Shown piece by piece: positions 35,701-45,677 of a DNA stretch of 64,000 bases. A program made the position numbers and the translations under genes. The DNA is from Geomonas silvestris (GTDB lineage Bacteria; Desulfobacterota; Desulfuromonadia; Geobacterales; Geobacteraceae), in the NCBI RefSeq assembly GCF_014193515.1, contig NZ_BLXX01000002.1:372001-436000 (forward strand). The letters run 5' to 3'. The notes under the pieces are model-generated. The model saw only the letters and a program-made list of their open reading frames with translations. It was not told where the DNA came from and made no database searches. Within the stretch, counting starts at the first letter, position 1. Each line of letters opens with the position of its first letter.

Positions 35701-36783
35701 TCAGCGGTCGGTGCAGGAGATGCAGGGATCGATGGAGTTCACGATGAGCGGTATCCGGCTTACCGGTTCCCCCTTGAGCATCTCCCCGAGGGCAGCCCAG
35801 TTCGGGTAGCTGGGGACCCGCCACTTGAGCCTAACCGGCAGGTCAGTGCCGTCGGTCCTCAGGTAGTAGATGAGCTCGCCGCGCGGCGCCTCGGACTTGG
35901 CGATCACCTCTCCCGCCGGGATCTCGGGGAAACTCATGAGCGCCACCGGCCCCTCCGGAAGCTGATCCAGACACTGCTCGATGAGCGACACGGCCTGGCG
36001 CGCCTCGACAAGCCGTACCAGCGCGCGGGCGCGCACGTCGCCGGCGGCCTGCACGGCAACCTGGAAGCTCAGCCGGTCGTAGGCGCCGTAGGGGCTTTTT
36101 TCCCTGACGTCGTAGTCGATCCCCGCCGCGCGGGCCACGGGGCCGACCACCCCGAAGGCTTGCGCCTGCTCCCGGGTCAGGACCCCGACCCCCACGGTGG
36201 CGGCGGCAAGCGCAGGGTCGTCCGCAAAGACCCGGTAGAGCTCCTCAAGCGGGGCCTTGAGCCCCTCCAGCTGGCTCTTCAGATAGCCGACCCTCCCGGC
36301 GTCCAGGTCGTAGCGCACCCCGCCGATGCAGTTCGCCGCCAGGTCCATCCGGTTGCCGTAGATCGCCTCCTTGGTCTGCTGCACGGTCTCGCGCAACTCC
36401 ATAACCCGGCGAAAGAGTGCGTGTTCCCCGACGATATGGGCGACCACCGCGCAGTTGAAGAGGTGCGACGCGATGCGCTTTATCTCATCCGCCACCGCCC
36501 TCAGGTACTCGGCCCGGGGCGGTACCACCATCCCCGCCAGCTCTTCCAGGGCCGTGCAGAAGGTACTGGGATGGCTGTTGGAACAAAGCGAGCAGAGCCG
36601 CTCCAAAAGCGTGATGTTCTGGTAGAAGTTGCGCTTGAGCGTCAGGTGCTCGAGGCCCCGGTGCACCTGGCCGGCCAGCACCTCGAGGCCCGCAACCCGG
36701 TCCCCCGCGGTCTGCACCCGGAAGTACATGGGCTCCTCGAGCCCCAGCTGGCGCGGCCCCAGCGTGATGACGGTGCGGCTCAT
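35701..36783 (-). CDS. cooH: CO-induced [NiFe] hydrogenase large subunit (CooH-like, group 4)
   Basis: The 360-residue Ni-Fe subunit makes H2 from electrons delivered by CooF. Both nickel-binding motifs are intact: RLCSLC (Cys64, Cys67) and DPCISC (Cys354, Cys357). The protein ends DPCISCTDR with no extension beyond the last motif, as in R. rubrum CooH, so maturation would need no C-terminal peptidase. The NuoD-like ancestry fits group 4 hydrogenases. It overlaps the upstream cooU-like gene by 4 bases. Confidence 0.92.
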   Translation of the reverse strand: MSRTVITLGPRQLGLEEPMYFRVQTAGDRVAGLEVLAGQVHRGLEHLTLKRNFYQNITLLERLCSLCSNSHPSTFCTALEELAGMVVPPRAEYLRAVADEIKRIASHLFNCAVVAHIVGEHALFRRVMELRETVQQTKEAIYGNRMDLAANCIGGVRYDLDAGRVGYLKSQLEGLKAPLEELYRVFADDPALAAATVGVGVLTREQAQAFGVVGPVARAAGIDYDVREKSPYGAYDRLSFQVAVQAAGDVRARALVRLVEARQAVSLIEQCLDQLPEGPVALMSFPEIPAGEVIAKSEAPRGELIYYLRTDGTDLPVRLKWRVPSYPNWAALGEMLKGEPVSRIPLIVNSIDPCISCTDR

Positions 36784-37316
36784 GGGGCCACCTCCTCTTG
36801 GGCGGCCTGCACCTCGCGCCAGAGCCTCTCCCCGTTCGCACCGTTTATGAAGGTCGAGTAGGGGATGAGCCGCTCGAAGAGAGCCGGCTCGAGGGAGCGG
36901 TCCACGAAGAGCCTCCCCGGGTTGGGGTGCCCCAGCACCTCGATGTCGTAGAGCTCGCGGAACTCGCGCTCCTGCCAGTCCGCGTTGCGGTAGACCTGGG
37001 TGAGCGAGGGAACCCGGGCCCCCTCGAGGGGAAGCTCGAGGGTCAAGGTCAGGGTGCTGCCGTCCAGGTCGAAGTGGTAGGCGATCTCCCTGCCGATGGC
37101 GTTTTGCGGGGAGGGAACCAGGTAGGCGCTCACCATGCTCAGGCGCGCCTCGAGCCCTGCAAGCGCCCGGGCCACCATGGGGATCTCTTCCGGGTTGCCC
37201 AGCCGGTACCAGCCGCTCATCCCCCCTTTTGCGTCCCGCCGCCAGGCCGGCTCGCCCCTTTGCGCACCGAGCACCCCTTCCAGCACCCGTGCTACCGTTG
37301 CCTCTACGTCGTGCAT
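36780..37316 (-). CDS. cooU: CO-hydrogenase NuoC-like subunit (CooU)
   Basis: The 178-residue protein has the complex I 30 kDa (NuoC) signature DWQEREFRELYDIEVLGHPNPGRLF in its C-terminal half. It is equivalent to CooU/EchD in group 4 hydrogenases and supports the large subunit. It overlaps cooLX by 13 bases and cooH by 4, so the three are one translational unit. Confidence 0.88.
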   Translation of the reverse strand: MHDVEATVARVLEGVLGAQRGEPAWRRDAKGGMSGWYRLGNPEEIPMVARALAGLEARLSMVSAYLVPSPQNAIGREIAYHFDLDGSTLTLTLELPLEGARVPSLTQVYRNADWQEREFRELYDIEVLGHPNPGRLFVDRSLEPALFERLIPYSTFINGANGERLWREVQAAQEEVAP

Positions 37317-38197
37317 CGCTTCACCCCTTCAAGACTTCTCACCTGGCGGCACTCGCTGCACAGGGTCTGCAACCGGGCGGTCTCCGCACTCAGCGCCCGG
37401 TATCCTTTCTTCATGAGTTCCGGCACCACCGGAAGCATCGGGACCCCGCACGCGCTGCAGGGGATCCGGGGAACCACCCCCTTCTCGACCTGGCGGTATT
37501 TCTCCGCCTGACGGTGGGCCAGGTCCCACTCCCTGGTGGGGGCGAGCGCGCCGGTCGGGCAGTAATGGCTGCACATGCCGCAGAAAAGACAGCTGTTGTG
37601 CCACAGCGTGAAGCCAAGCCCCGCCTCTTCCTCGTCGAAGCGGATGGCCCCCCCGGCGCAGACGTGCTGGCAGATGCGGCACCCCACGCAGGCCTCGGCC
37701 CGGTAGCGCATCCGGCCGCGCAGGTTTTCCGTCAGGGAACCCTCCTCCGGCCCAGGGGACACGGGGGGGTGCTCCCCGCCCCGCCAGAGCTGAACCGCCT
37801 TGGCGATGCCGGCCACGATGGCCTGAGGGCGCGGCGGGCAGCCGGGGATGTTCAGGTCCACCGGCACGAACTCGTCGAGTGGCGCCACCACGGCGTAACT
37901 GTCGCGGAAGGCCCCTCCCGAGATGGGACACACCCCGATCAGGACCGTGATCTTCGGGTCGGGGACCTCGGCGTATTCGGCGAGGACCTTCTCCCTGCTG
38001 CTAACGGTGAGCGGGCCGGTGATCAGCACCAGGTCCGCCTGGGTGGGGTCGGCGGTGAAGCTCAGGCCAAGGCGGTCGAGACCGAACCTGGTGATGGCCT
38101 CGGTGGCGGCCAGTTCCACGTCGCAGCCGTTGCAGGAGCCGGTGTTGATCCGGTACAGGCGCAGCTTCGGGAGAGGTGGTACCTTGCAGGTGTGCAT
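37304..38197 (-). CDS. fused CooL small subunit and CooX ferredoxin of CO-induced hydrogenase
   Basis: The 297-residue protein has residues 1-125 like NuoB/CooL with four cluster ligands, Cys22, Cys25, Cys89 and Cys119 (SCNGCDVE, GVCPISGG, IPGCPPRP). Residues 165-215 are a 2x[4Fe-4S] domain as in CooX (Cys169/172/175/179 and Cys202/205/208/212). A C-terminal extension adds PCSACG and LCSECR, a possible zinc or extra iron site. In R. rubrum CooL and CooX are separate proteins. It is the first gene of the operon, with a CooA-type dyad and a -10 box upstream. Confidence 0.88.
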   Translation of the reverse strand: MHTCKVPPLPKLRLYRINTGSCNGCDVELAATEAITRFGLDRLGLSFTADPTQADLVLITGPLTVSSREKVLAEYAEVPDPKITVLIGVCPISGGAFRDSYAVVAPLDEFVPVDLNIPGCPPRPQAIVAGIAKAVQLWRGGEHPPVSPGPEEGSLTENLRGRMRYRAEACVGCRICQHVCAGGAIRFDEEEAGLGFTLWHNSCLFCGMCSHYCPTGALAPTREWDLAHRQAEKYRQVEKGVVPRIPCSACGVPMLPVVPELMKKGYRALSAETARLQTLCSECRQVRSLEGVKRCTT

Positions 38198-38256
38198 GTC
38201 GCATCCGTCCTTGTGGCGGCGCCTTGTGGCGGCGCCGGGTTTCCAAGCTGGTACGG

Positions 38257-38300
38257 ACTATAGGGGAAAGGAGAAGGAAGTTCTGTCGGCTGGCCGACAG
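38257..38300 (-). promoter_or_regulatory. CooA-type operator and -10 box of the coo operon
   Basis: The dyad CTGTCGGC-TG-GCCGACAG (38283-38300) contains TGTCG-N6-CGACA. On the minus strand TATAGT (38262-38257) follows after 20 bases. With +1 near 38250, the dyad centre falls at -41.5, the class II activator position. There is no -35 hexamer. Confidence 0.7.
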
Positions 38301-38527
38301 TTGGTGTTTTTTGTGGAGGGGAGAGCTGCCTTGCGGCGGACCGGCGGGGTTCTTCACTAAGGCCCCCTCACCCCGCCCCTCTCCCGGAGGGCGAGGGAGA
38401 GGCGGTAGCCCGTGCGAGGGGGAAAAGTCCCCGAGTGCCCCTTAAGGCGCGACAGCGCCCTTAAACGTCAAGAGGCCGCCCCATAACGGGTGCGGCCTCT
38501 TAAGTGATGTACGTCGTACGTCTCGTG
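38301..38527. repeat. repeat and hairpin region between the coo and RND operons
   Basis: A copy of the ccccctcaccc...gggcgaggg module lies at 38361-38402. A 10 bp stem aagaggccgc/gcggcctctt at 38470-38501 probably ends RND operon transcription on the minus strand, although no clear T-run follows. Confidence 0.55.
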
Positions 38528-38614
38528 CTACTTCCGGTGCCCTCGGTAGATGGCGACCAGGGCGATCACCGCCCAGACCACCGCGAAGGCCGTGATAAAG
38601 GTAGCATAGAGCAT
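38528..38614 (-). CDS. 28-residue membrane microprotein downstream of the RND operon
   Basis: ATG at 38612-38614, preceded by GGAGGG with ideal spacing, opens MLYATFITAFAVVWAVIALV..., one hydrophobic helix with a positively charged end (YRGHRK) and a stop at 38528. It lies 60 bp after the outer-membrane channel gene on the same strand. Such a protein could sit beside a larger membrane complex, as AcrZ does with AcrB in E. coli; this role is inferred from position only. Confidence 0.6.
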   Translation of the reverse strand: MLYATFITAFAVVWAVIALVAIYRGHRK

Positions 38615-38674
38615 GTTTCCCTCCAGGCTAGGTGCAGATACTGCATCGGATAGTCGGTACTAGGTACCGGTCGG

Positions 38675-40111
38675 CTACGGGTTGGCCCCGCCGCCTACTA
38701 CCTTGTAGAAGCTGACCATGTTGTTGAGCCGGGCCAGCACCACGCTGATCAGGCTCTGCTGCGAATCGTAGAGCGAGCGCTGCGAGACCAGCACGTTCAG
38801 GTAGTTGTCGATACCCCGCTCGTAGCGGGCCTGGGAAAGCCTCAGGCTCTCGCTGTTGGCGTTGGTGAGCGCCTGCTGCGCCGCCAGCTGATCCTCGATG
38901 GTGCCGCGCTGGGCGAGCGCATCGGCCACCTCCCGGAAGGCGGTTTGGATCGCCTTCTCGTACTGGGCGACCATGATGTCGCGCTCCACCTCGCTCGCCT
39001 TCAGGTTCGCCTTGTTGAACCCGCCGTCGAAGATGGGAAGCGAGACCTGCGGGGCGAACTGCCAGGCCAGGGCGCCTCCCTTGAAGAGACCGGAGAGGCT
39101 GTTGGAGCCGATCCCGACCGAGGTGGTGAGGGCGATGCGCGGGAAGAAGGCGGCCCGGGCCGCGCCGATGTTGGCGTTCGCGCCTTTGAGCTGCGCCTCG
39201 GCCTGCAGGATGTCGGGGCGGTTCAAGAGGACATCCGAGGGGAGTCCCGGGGTGAGGTCCTTAACCCCCGTCATGGTCGCCGCGAGCTGCGTGGGCTTGA
39301 GTTCGTCGGGGACCACCGAGCCGACCACCAGGTTCAGCGCGTTCTCGTCCTGGGCGATCAGGGTGGTGTAGCGGGCGATGTCCACCCGCGCCGCCTCCAC
39401 GCTGGTCTGGGCCTGGCTTAGGTCCAGCGCCGAGGCGACCCCGGCCGCAAAGCGGCTCTTGGTGAGGTCGAAGGAGGCCTGCTGGTTCGCCAGGGTCCCC
39501 TGTGCGATCCTCAGGCGCTCCCGGTCCGCGGCGAGCGTCAAGTAGCTCGTCGCCACCTGCGAGACCAGGCTGATCTGCACGGCGCGTCTCGCCTGCTGGG
39601 TGGCCAGGAACTCTTCCAGCGCCTGGTCCTTGAGGCTTCGCACCCGCCCGAACAGGTCGAGCTCGTAGGATGCGGCACCAAGGCCCGCGGTGTACTGGTG
39701 GCTGGTCCGGTGGCTGCCGGTGCTGGAGAAGTCCTTCGGGATCCCCTGGTAGTTCGCCTCGGCCGAGGCGTCGATCTGCGGGAACAGGTCGGCGCGCTGG
39801 ATCTGGTACAGGGCCCGGGTCCGCTCGATGTTCAGGACGGCCACCCTCAGGTCGCGGTTGTTGTTGAGCGCGAGCTCGATCACCTTCCTCAACTGCGGGT
39901 CGACGAAGAACTCCTGCCAGGGGACCTCGGCCAAGGGTTTCTGGTCCTTGGCCGCCGCCTGGCTTGTATAGGCGGCCCCGGTCGGCCAGGCGGCCGGCAC
40001 CGGTGCCTCGGGACGGCTGTATTTCGGGGCCATGGTCGAGCAGCCGCTAAGCACCACGAGCGCCCCCAAGGGGAGGACGAGGCCTCCCAGCATCTTTCTC
40101 ATGACGGTCAT
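38675..40111 (-). CDS. outer-membrane efflux channel lipoprotein (OprM/NodT family)
   Basis: The 478-residue TolC-like channel has a lipobox ([14 protein letters not shown]) for lipid attachment, then two repeated OEP domains with long helices (e.g. [27 protein letters not shown]). It completes a tripartite RND pump. The start overlaps the transporter stop by 4 bases (ATGA). Confidence 0.94.
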   Translation of the reverse strand: MTVMRKMLGGLVLPLGALVVLSGCSTMAPKYSRPEAPVPAAWPTGAAYTSQAAAKDQKPLAEVPWQEFFVDPQLRKVIELALNNNRDLRVAVLNIERTRALYQIQRADLFPQIDASAEANYQGIPKDFSSTGSHRTSHQYTAGLGAASYELDLFGRVRSLKDQALEEFLATQQARRAVQISLVSQVATSYLTLAADRERLRIAQGTLANQQASFDLTKSRFAAGVASALDLSQAQTSVEAARVDIARYTTLIAQDENALNLVVGSVVPDELKPTQLAATMTGVKDLTPGLPSDVLLNRPDILQAEAQLKGANANIGAARAAFFPRIALTTSVGIGSNSLSGLFKGGALAWQFAPQVSLPIFDGGFNKANLKASEVERDIMVAQYEKAIQTAFREVADALAQRGTIEDQLAAQQALTNANSESLRLSQARYERGIDNYLNVLVSQRSLYDSQQSLISVVLARLNNMVSFYKVVGGGANP

Positions 40112-43100
40112 AGGGTTTCCTCTCCAACAGTTTCAGGTACGGCAGCCGGCGCGTGCTCCTTCTTCGCGAACATGCGCGAGACCAGCACGAAGAAGAACGG
40201 GATGAAGAGCAGGTCGATGAAGGTCGCCGACAAGAGCCCGCCGGTCACCGCGGTGCCGATGGCGTTCTGGGCACCGGCGCCGGCCCCCTTGGTCAGCGCA
40301 AGCGGCAGCGTACCGAAGAAGAAGGCGAGCGAGGTCATGATGACCGGGCGGAGCCGGATCTTCACGGCCTGGCGGGTCGCCTCCATGAGTCCCAGCCCGT
40401 GGTGCAGCTGGTCCTTGATGAACTGGATGATCAGGATGGCGTTCTTGGTCGACAGGCCCACCGTGGTCAAAAGACCGATCTGCAGGTAGACGTCGTTGGG
40501 AAGCATCCTGAGTTTCACCGCGGTGACCGCGCCGACCAGGCCCAGGGGGAGCATCAGGAGGTTCACGAACGGGATGGTCCAGCTCTCGTAGAGGGCGGCC
40601 ACGCTCAGGAACACCACCAGAAGCGAGATGGCGTAGAGCGCCGGGGCCTGGGCGCCGGCGTTGCGCTCCTCGTAGGAGAGGCCGGTCCACTCGTAGCCGA
40701 TCCCCTGCGGCAGCTGGGCCGCCATCTTCTCCATCTCGGCCATGGCCTCGCCGGTACTCACCCCAGGCGCCGCGGCACCCATGACCTCGGCGGACGGGAT
40801 GCCGTTGTAGCGCTCCAGGCGCGGCGAGCCGTACTGCCAGCGCGCGCTGGCGAAGGCCGAGAAGGGGACCATCTCGCCGGACTTGTTGCGCACGTACCAG
40901 GAGTTGATGTCCTCGGGGAGCATGCGGTACTGGGCGTCCCCCTGGATGTAGACCTTCTTGATGCGGCCGTTTTCGATGAAGTCGGTGACGTAGGTGGAGC
41001 CCCAGGCGGTGGAGAGCGCGCTATTTACGTCGTCCAGCGATACCCCCAGGGCGCCGGCGCGCACGTCGTCCACGTCCAGCTTGAACTGCGGGGAGTCGTC
41101 CTGGCCGTTGGGGCGCACCGCCACGAGTTTCGGGTTTTTCATGGCCATCCCCAGGAGCTGGTTTCTCGCCTCCATGAGCTTCGCGTGACCCAGGCCGCCG
41201 CGGTCCTGCAGCTGGAAGTCGAAGCCGTTGGCCTGACCGAGCTCCACGACCGCCGGGGGGGCGATGGCGAAGGCCAGACCGTCGCGGATCTGCGAGAACC
41301 CCTTCTGGGCGCGCATCACGATCGCCTTGGCCCGCATGTCAGCGGTGGGTCTCAGCTTCCAGTCCTTCAGTTTCACGAAGCAAAAGCCCATGTTCTGGCC
41401 TCGGCCGGCGAAACTGAAGCCGGAGATGGTGACCACCGACTCGACGGTGTTCTTCTCGTTCTTGTCGAAGTACTCCTGGACCTGCCGCATCACCGCCATG
41501 GTCCGCTCCTGGCTGGCACCGGCGGGAAGCTGCACCTGGCAGTAGAGGATCCCCTGGTCCTCATCCGGGAGGAACGAGGTGGGAAGGTGCAGGAAGAAGA
41601 AGGCCATCACCCCGACGATGACCGCGTACACCGCGAGGTAGCGGCCGATCTGCCCGAAGGACTTGCCGACGATATGCTCGTAGCGCTCGCGGCAGAACTC
41701 GAAGGTGCGGTTGAAGTAGCGGAAGAACCAGGCGAACCAGCCCCGTTCGCCGGCGTGGTGCCCCTGCTCGACCGGCTTTAGGAGCGTGGCGCACAGGGCC
41801 GGGGTGAGCGTCATGGCCACCAGCACCGACAGGATCATCGCCGAGACGATGGTGATGGAGAACTGCCGGTAGATGACGCCGGTGGAGCCGCCGAAGAAGG
41901 CCATCGGGACGAAGACCGCGGTGAGCACGGTCACGATCCCCCAGAGCGCCCCGGTGATCTGCCCCATCGACTTGATGGTCGCCTCACGGGGCGGGAGCCC
42001 CTCCTCGGTCATGATGCGTTCCACGTTCTCGACGACGACGATGGCGTCGTCCACCAAGAGGCCGATCACGATGACGAGCGCGAACATGGTGAGCGTGTTG
42101 ATCGAGAAGCCCGCCGCGGCGAGGACCCCGAAGGTTCCCAGGAGGACGACCGGCACCGCGATGGTCGGGATGAGCGTGGCCCTGATGTTCTGCAGGAACA
42201 GGAACATGATGATGAAGACCAGCACGACCGCCTCGAAGAGGGTCTTCACCACCTCTTCGATGGAGATCTTCACAAAGGGGGTGGTGTCGTAGGGGTACAC
42301 CACGCGCACCCCGTTCGGGAAGAACCTGGAGAGCTCAGCCATCTTGGCCTTGATGCGGTCCGCGGTCTGCAGAGCGTTGGCACCCGAGGCGAGGCGGATC
42401 GCCATGCCGCCGATCGGCTTCCCCTGGTAGTAGGACTGGATGTCGTAGTTCTCGGTACCGATCTTCGAGGTCGCCACGTCACGAAGCTTCACCGTGGAGC
42501 CGTCCGGGTTGGTACGCAGGATGATGTTGTCGAACTGCTCGGTGGTCTGCAACAGGGTGCGCGCCGTGATGGTCGCGTTCAGCTGCTGGCCGGGCAGCGC
42601 CGGGTTGCCGCCGAACTGCCCCGCCGATACCTGGGCGTTTTGCGCCTGCAGCGCCGCCGTCACGTCACCGGTAGAGAGGTGGTAGTTGTTCATCTTGGTC
42701 GGGTTGAGCCAGATGCGCATGGCGTTCTGGGAACCGAAGACCTGGAGCTCGCCCACCCCCTCGAGCCGGCTCACGATGTCCTGGACGTTGGAGACCAGGT
42801 AGTCGGTGAGCGCGTTCCTGTCCATGGAGCCGTCTTCGGAGATGAGTCCGACGAAGATGAGGTAGTTGCGGGTGGACTTCACCACCTGGACACCCTGCTT
42901 CTGCACGATCTGCGGCAAAAGGGGCGTCGCGAGCTGCAGCTTGTTCTGCACCTGCACCTGGGCGATGTTCGGATCGGTCCCCGCCTTGAAGGTCAGGTTG
43001 ATGGAGACCGCCCCTGCGGAGTCCGAGGTGGAGGACATGTAGATCAGGTTATCGATGCCGTTTAGCTTCTGCTCGATGACCTGGGTGACGGTGTCCTGGA

Positions 43101-43269
43101 CCGTCTGGGCGCTCGCGCCGGGGTAAACCGCGTTGATGGTGATCTGCGGCGGCGCGATGGCCGGGTACTGCGAGACCGGCAGCGCCTTGATGGACAAAAG
43201 GCCCACCAGCATGATCATGATCGCGATCACCCACGCGAAGATCGGTCGGTTTATGAAAAAACGGGGCAT
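40108..43269 (-). CDS. RND (HAE1) multidrug efflux transporter, AcrB/MexB-like
   Basis: The 1053-residue inner-membrane proton/drug antiporter begins [20 protein letters not shown], has the porter domains between the first two helices and the proton-relay aspartates in [20 protein letters not shown]. The second half repeats the architecture ([12 protein letters not shown]). Length is typical. It is the middle gene of the MFP-RND-OMP operon, 12 bases after the adaptor gene, with AAAGGAG before the ATG. Confidence 0.96.
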   Translation of the reverse strand: MPRFFINRPIFAWVIAIMIMLVGLLSIKALPVSQYPAIAPPQITINAVYPGASAQTVQDTVTQVIEQKLNGIDNLIYMSSTSDSAGAVSINLTFKAGTDPNIAQVQVQNKLQLATPLLPQIVQKQGVQVVKSTRNYLIFVGLISEDGSMDRNALTDYLVSNVQDIVSRLEGVGELQVFGSQNAMRIWLNPTKMNNYHLSTGDVTAALQAQNAQVSAGQFGGNPALPGQQLNATITARTLLQTTEQFDNIILRTNPDGSTVKLRDVATSKIGTENYDIQSYYQGKPIGGMAIRLASGANALQTADRIKAKMAELSRFFPNGVRVVYPYDTTPFVKISIEEVVKTLFEAVVLVFIIMFLFLQNIRATLIPTIAVPVVLLGTFGVLAAAGFSINTLTMFALVIVIGLLVDDAIVVVENVERIMTEEGLPPREATIKSMGQITGALWGIVTVLTAVFVPMAFFGGSTGVIYRQFSITIVSAMILSVLVAMTLTPALCATLLKPVEQGHHAGERGWFAWFFRYFNRTFEFCRERYEHIVGKSFGQIGRYLAVYAVIVGVMAFFFLHLPTSFLPDEDQGILYCQVQLPAGASQERTMAVMRQVQEYFDKNEKNTVESVVTISGFSFAGRGQNMGFCFVKLKDWKLRPTADMRAKAIVMRAQKGFSQIRDGLAFAIAPPAVVELGQANGFDFQLQDRGGLGHAKLMEARNQLLGMAMKNPKLVAVRPNGQDDSPQFKLDVDDVRAGALGVSLDDVNSALSTAWGSTYVTDFIENGRIKKVYIQGDAQYRMLPEDINSWYVRNKSGEMVPFSAFASARWQYGSPRLERYNGIPSAEVMGAAAPGVSTGEAMAEMEKMAAQLPQGIGYEWTGLSYEERNAGAQAPALYAISLLVVFLSVAALYESWTIPFVNLLMLPLGLVGAVTAVKLRMLPNDVYLQIGLLTTVGLSTKNAILIIQFIKDQLHHGLGLMEATRQAVKIRLRPVIMTSLAFFFGTLPLALTKGAGAGAQNAIGTAVTGGLLSATFIDLLFIPFFFVLVSRMFAKKEHAPAAVPETVGEETL

Positions 43270-43281
43270 CGTGATTCTCCT

Positions 43282-44514
43282 TTAGTTCCTTGCTGCTGCG
43301 GGCTTAGCGGCCGGTGCGGCAGCGGCGGGTTGGGCCGTCCCGGCGGCGGGGGTGGCGGCAGCCGCGTTGAAGGGGACCGCCTTCACCGGAGTCCCCGGCT
43401 TGGCCTTTTGCAGCCCGTCCAGGATCACGCGGTCGCCTGCCTTGAGGCCATCGCCCACCAGCCAGTTGTCCCCCACGGTCCTGACCACCTTGACGACGCG
43501 CGGCTCCACCTTCTCGCCTTCACCCACGGTCATCACCACCGCCTCCCCCTTGGGGTTGCGGTTCACGCCGCGCTGCGGCACCAGGATGGCCGCGTCGTTC
43601 ACCCCTTCCTCGATCTGGGCGCGCACGAACATCCCCGGCAGGAGGGCCTGCTTGGGGTTGGGGAACACGGCGCGCAGGGTGACCGATCCGGTGCTCTGGT
43701 CCACGGTCACCTCGGAGAACTTGAGGGTACCCGGCAGCGGATAGGGGGTGCCGTCCTCCAGGAGGAGTTTCACCCGGGCCTGTCCGGCGCCGTCCTTCTT
43801 CAGGACGCCGTTGGCCAGGTTCTGGCGCAGCCTCAAAAGGTCCGAGGTCGACTGGGTCACGTCCACGTACATGGAGGAGAGACCCTGGATGGTGGCGAGC
43901 GGCGTCGCCTGGCTCGCGGTCACCAGCGCGCCGTCGGTCACCGCCGAGCGGCCGATGCGCCCGGAGATTGGGGCGGTCACCCTGGTGTAGCCCAGGTTGA
44001 TGTGGGCAGTCTCGACAGCTGCCTTGGCGGCGGCGACATCCGCCTCGCTCTGCTTCAGGGAGGCGTGCGCGTCGTCGTAATCCTGCTGGCTCACCGCTTT
44101 GATCTTCACCAGGTCGCGGTAGCGCTCCTCCTTGAGTTTCAGGGTCCCCAGGTTCGCTTCGGCGCGCGCCAGCGAGGCGCGTGCGCTGTCGTAGGCGGCC
44201 TGGTAGGTTGCCGGGTCGATCTGGTAGAGGACCTGGCCCGCCTTGACGTCGGTCCCTTCGGTGAAGACACGCTTCTTGATGATTCCGTTGACCTGCGGGC
44301 GGACCTCGGCGATCAGCTGCGGTGCGGTTCTACCGGAGAGTTCGCTGATGAGCGCCACGCGCTGCGGCTTGATCTCAAGGACTCCCACCTCGGGCGGGCC
44401 GGCGGGGGCGGGAGCCGCCGCGGTGGCCGCTTTCTTTTCACAACCCGTGACCAGCAAGCTGCCAGCGATGAGTCCCACAGTGCCAATGAGTTTTAAGCTC
44501 GTCCTTACTTGCAT
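43282..44514 (-). CDS. RND efflux periplasmic adaptor (membrane fusion) lipoprotein
   Basis: The 410-residue AcrA/MexA-like adaptor has the lipobox LLVTGCEKK, a split lipoyl domain (RTAPQLIAEVRPQVNGIIKKRV and YTRVTAPISGRIGRSAVTDG), a helical hairpin between these halves and beta-barrel domains after them. The C-terminal tail is Ala/Pro-rich. The ATG at 44514 follows GAGGT. It is the first structural gene of the operon, downstream of the tetR gene. Confidence 0.94.
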   Translation of the reverse strand: MQVRTSLKLIGTVGLIAGSLLVTGCEKKAATAAAPAPAGPPEVGVLEIKPQRVALISELSGRTAPQLIAEVRPQVNGIIKKRVFTEGTDVKAGQVLYQIDPATYQAAYDSARASLARAEANLGTLKLKEERYRDLVKIKAVSQQDYDDAHASLKQSEADVAAAKAAVETAHINLGYTRVTAPISGRIGRSAVTDGALVTASQATPLATIQGLSSMYVDVTQSTSDLLRLRQNLANGVLKKDGAGQARVKLLLEDGTPYPLPGTLKFSEVTVDQSTGSVTLRAVFPNPKQALLPGMFVRAQIEEGVNDAAILVPQRGVNRNPKGEAVVMTVGEGEKVEPRVVKVVRTVGDNWLVGDGLKAGDRVILDGLQKAKPGTPVKAVPFNAAAATPAAGTAQPAAAAPAAKPAAARN

Positions 44515-44583
44515 ACAACACCTCGTACTTCGTTGATTGATGGGGCTCCGCTGGCGGCGCCCCACGATTGAATGGTATGAATC

Positions 44584-45162
44584 CTATCTCCTGATGCCGT
44601 CCCAGCACGCCGCCATGAGTTTGTCGATCAACTCGTCGTTGAGGGCGACGAACCCCAGGATGTGGTCTCGAACCACGACCTTCAGGGGGCCGAAGGCCAG
44701 GGCGAACAGAATGGGCATCGGGAGGTCCTTGATGACCTGCTGGACCACCCCCTCTTCCAAAAGGTCGCGGTAGATGTGGCAGTCCCCGGTTTTCCGCTGC
44801 AGGATGTCCCTCTTGAACTCGACCCCGTAGGGGGAGTTGTGGAACTGCTCGATGTAGCGGAAATGCAGGGGGTGATTCACGAAATAGCGTGCGAGGGTGG
44901 TGAAGATGTGGTGGAAACGCTCCCTCAAGGGCTTGGCTTGCTGGTAGTCCTGCATGATCACCGCGCCGATCTTGTCGTCGATCTCGTGAAAGAGGTCGAC
45001 GATGAGGGCGTCCTTGTTCTCGAAGTAGCGGTAGATGGTCCCCGCCGCCACCCCGGCCCGCTCGGCGATCATCGCCATAGGCGCGCCGTGGAACCCCTGC
45101 TCGGCAATCAGTTCGAGCGCCGCGCGGAAGATCTCCTCACGCTTGTCACAGCAGTTCGACAT
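44584..45162 (-). CDS. TetR-family repressor of the efflux operon
   Basis: The 192-residue protein has the TetR HTH (REEIFRAALELIAEQGFHGAPMAMIAERAGVAAGTIYRYF in the family order) and a ligand-binding C-terminal domain. The start MSNCCDKR is chosen because AAGGGGG lies upstream; a longer frame exists. It is the first gene before the RND operon on the same strand, so it probably represses the operon and itself through the dyad at 45191-45208. Confidence 0.9.
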   Translation of the reverse strand: MSNCCDKREEIFRAALELIAEQGFHGAPMAMIAERAGVAAGTIYRYFENKDALIVDLFHEIDDKIGAVIMQDYQQAKPLRERFHHIFTTLARYFVNHPLHFRYIEQFHNSPYGVEFKRDILQRKTGDCHIYRDLLEEGVVQQVIKDLPMPILFALAFGPLKVVVRDHILGFVALNDELIDKLMAACWDGIRR

Positions 45163-45190
45163 GTTCGCAGTACCCCCTTGTACCCTCGAG

Positions 45191-45208
45191 TGAATGAACA
45201 CTCGTTCA
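45191..45208. promoter_or_regulatory. probable TetR operator
   Basis: tgaatgaacactcgttca is an imperfect dyad (TGAAyGA...TCrTTCA) 29 bp upstream of the repressor start. A related dyad, gaatgatcgttc, lies at 45346-45357. Confidence 0.65.
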
Positions 45209-45357
45209 GTAGATTTCCAGCACTACGCCGTTTCCATTTTTTTGTCAACGGTGATTTTCTTAAGGAAACTTGCAATACCACCGTATTGTAAGGATTGTGC
45301 AACGATTTGTCAGGATCGTGCAAGAATCCACGAGGGTCCAAAAGCGAATGATCGTTC

Positions 45358-45677
45358 ACTCCGATTGGGGTGCAACGATACTATCGTGTTCGTCGATAGG
45401 GGAGGCAGGGCGGCAGGGTAGTCTTGGGAAGCGGGTCGGGGGGAGAGGGGACTGCGGGACCATTGGGTCAGAGATGCGCCCCCTCACCCCTACCCTCTCC
45501 CAGAGGGCGAGGGGGGTGGCTCCCGTGGTAGCTGGGGGGCTCCGCGGAAGGCCGCGAGGCGACCGCCGATCCGGTTGCGGGTTGTGGGGCCAGGGAACGC
45601 AGACCTGCGACGCTGGAGCGTCCCGCAGAGGCGTTCCCACGCTCCGGCGTGGGAACGAGGGCGCAAAGGGGGGGCTG
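45358..45677. repeat. dispersed repeat cluster downstream of selB
   Basis: There is no ORF. A ccccctcaccc...gagggcgaggg module lies at 45480-45516, a gacgctggagcgtc dyad at 45609-45622 and a perfect hairpin cgttcccacgc-tccg-gcgtgggaacg at 45632-45657. The region separates the selB 3' end from the tetR promoter and may act as terminator for selB. Confidence 0.7.
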
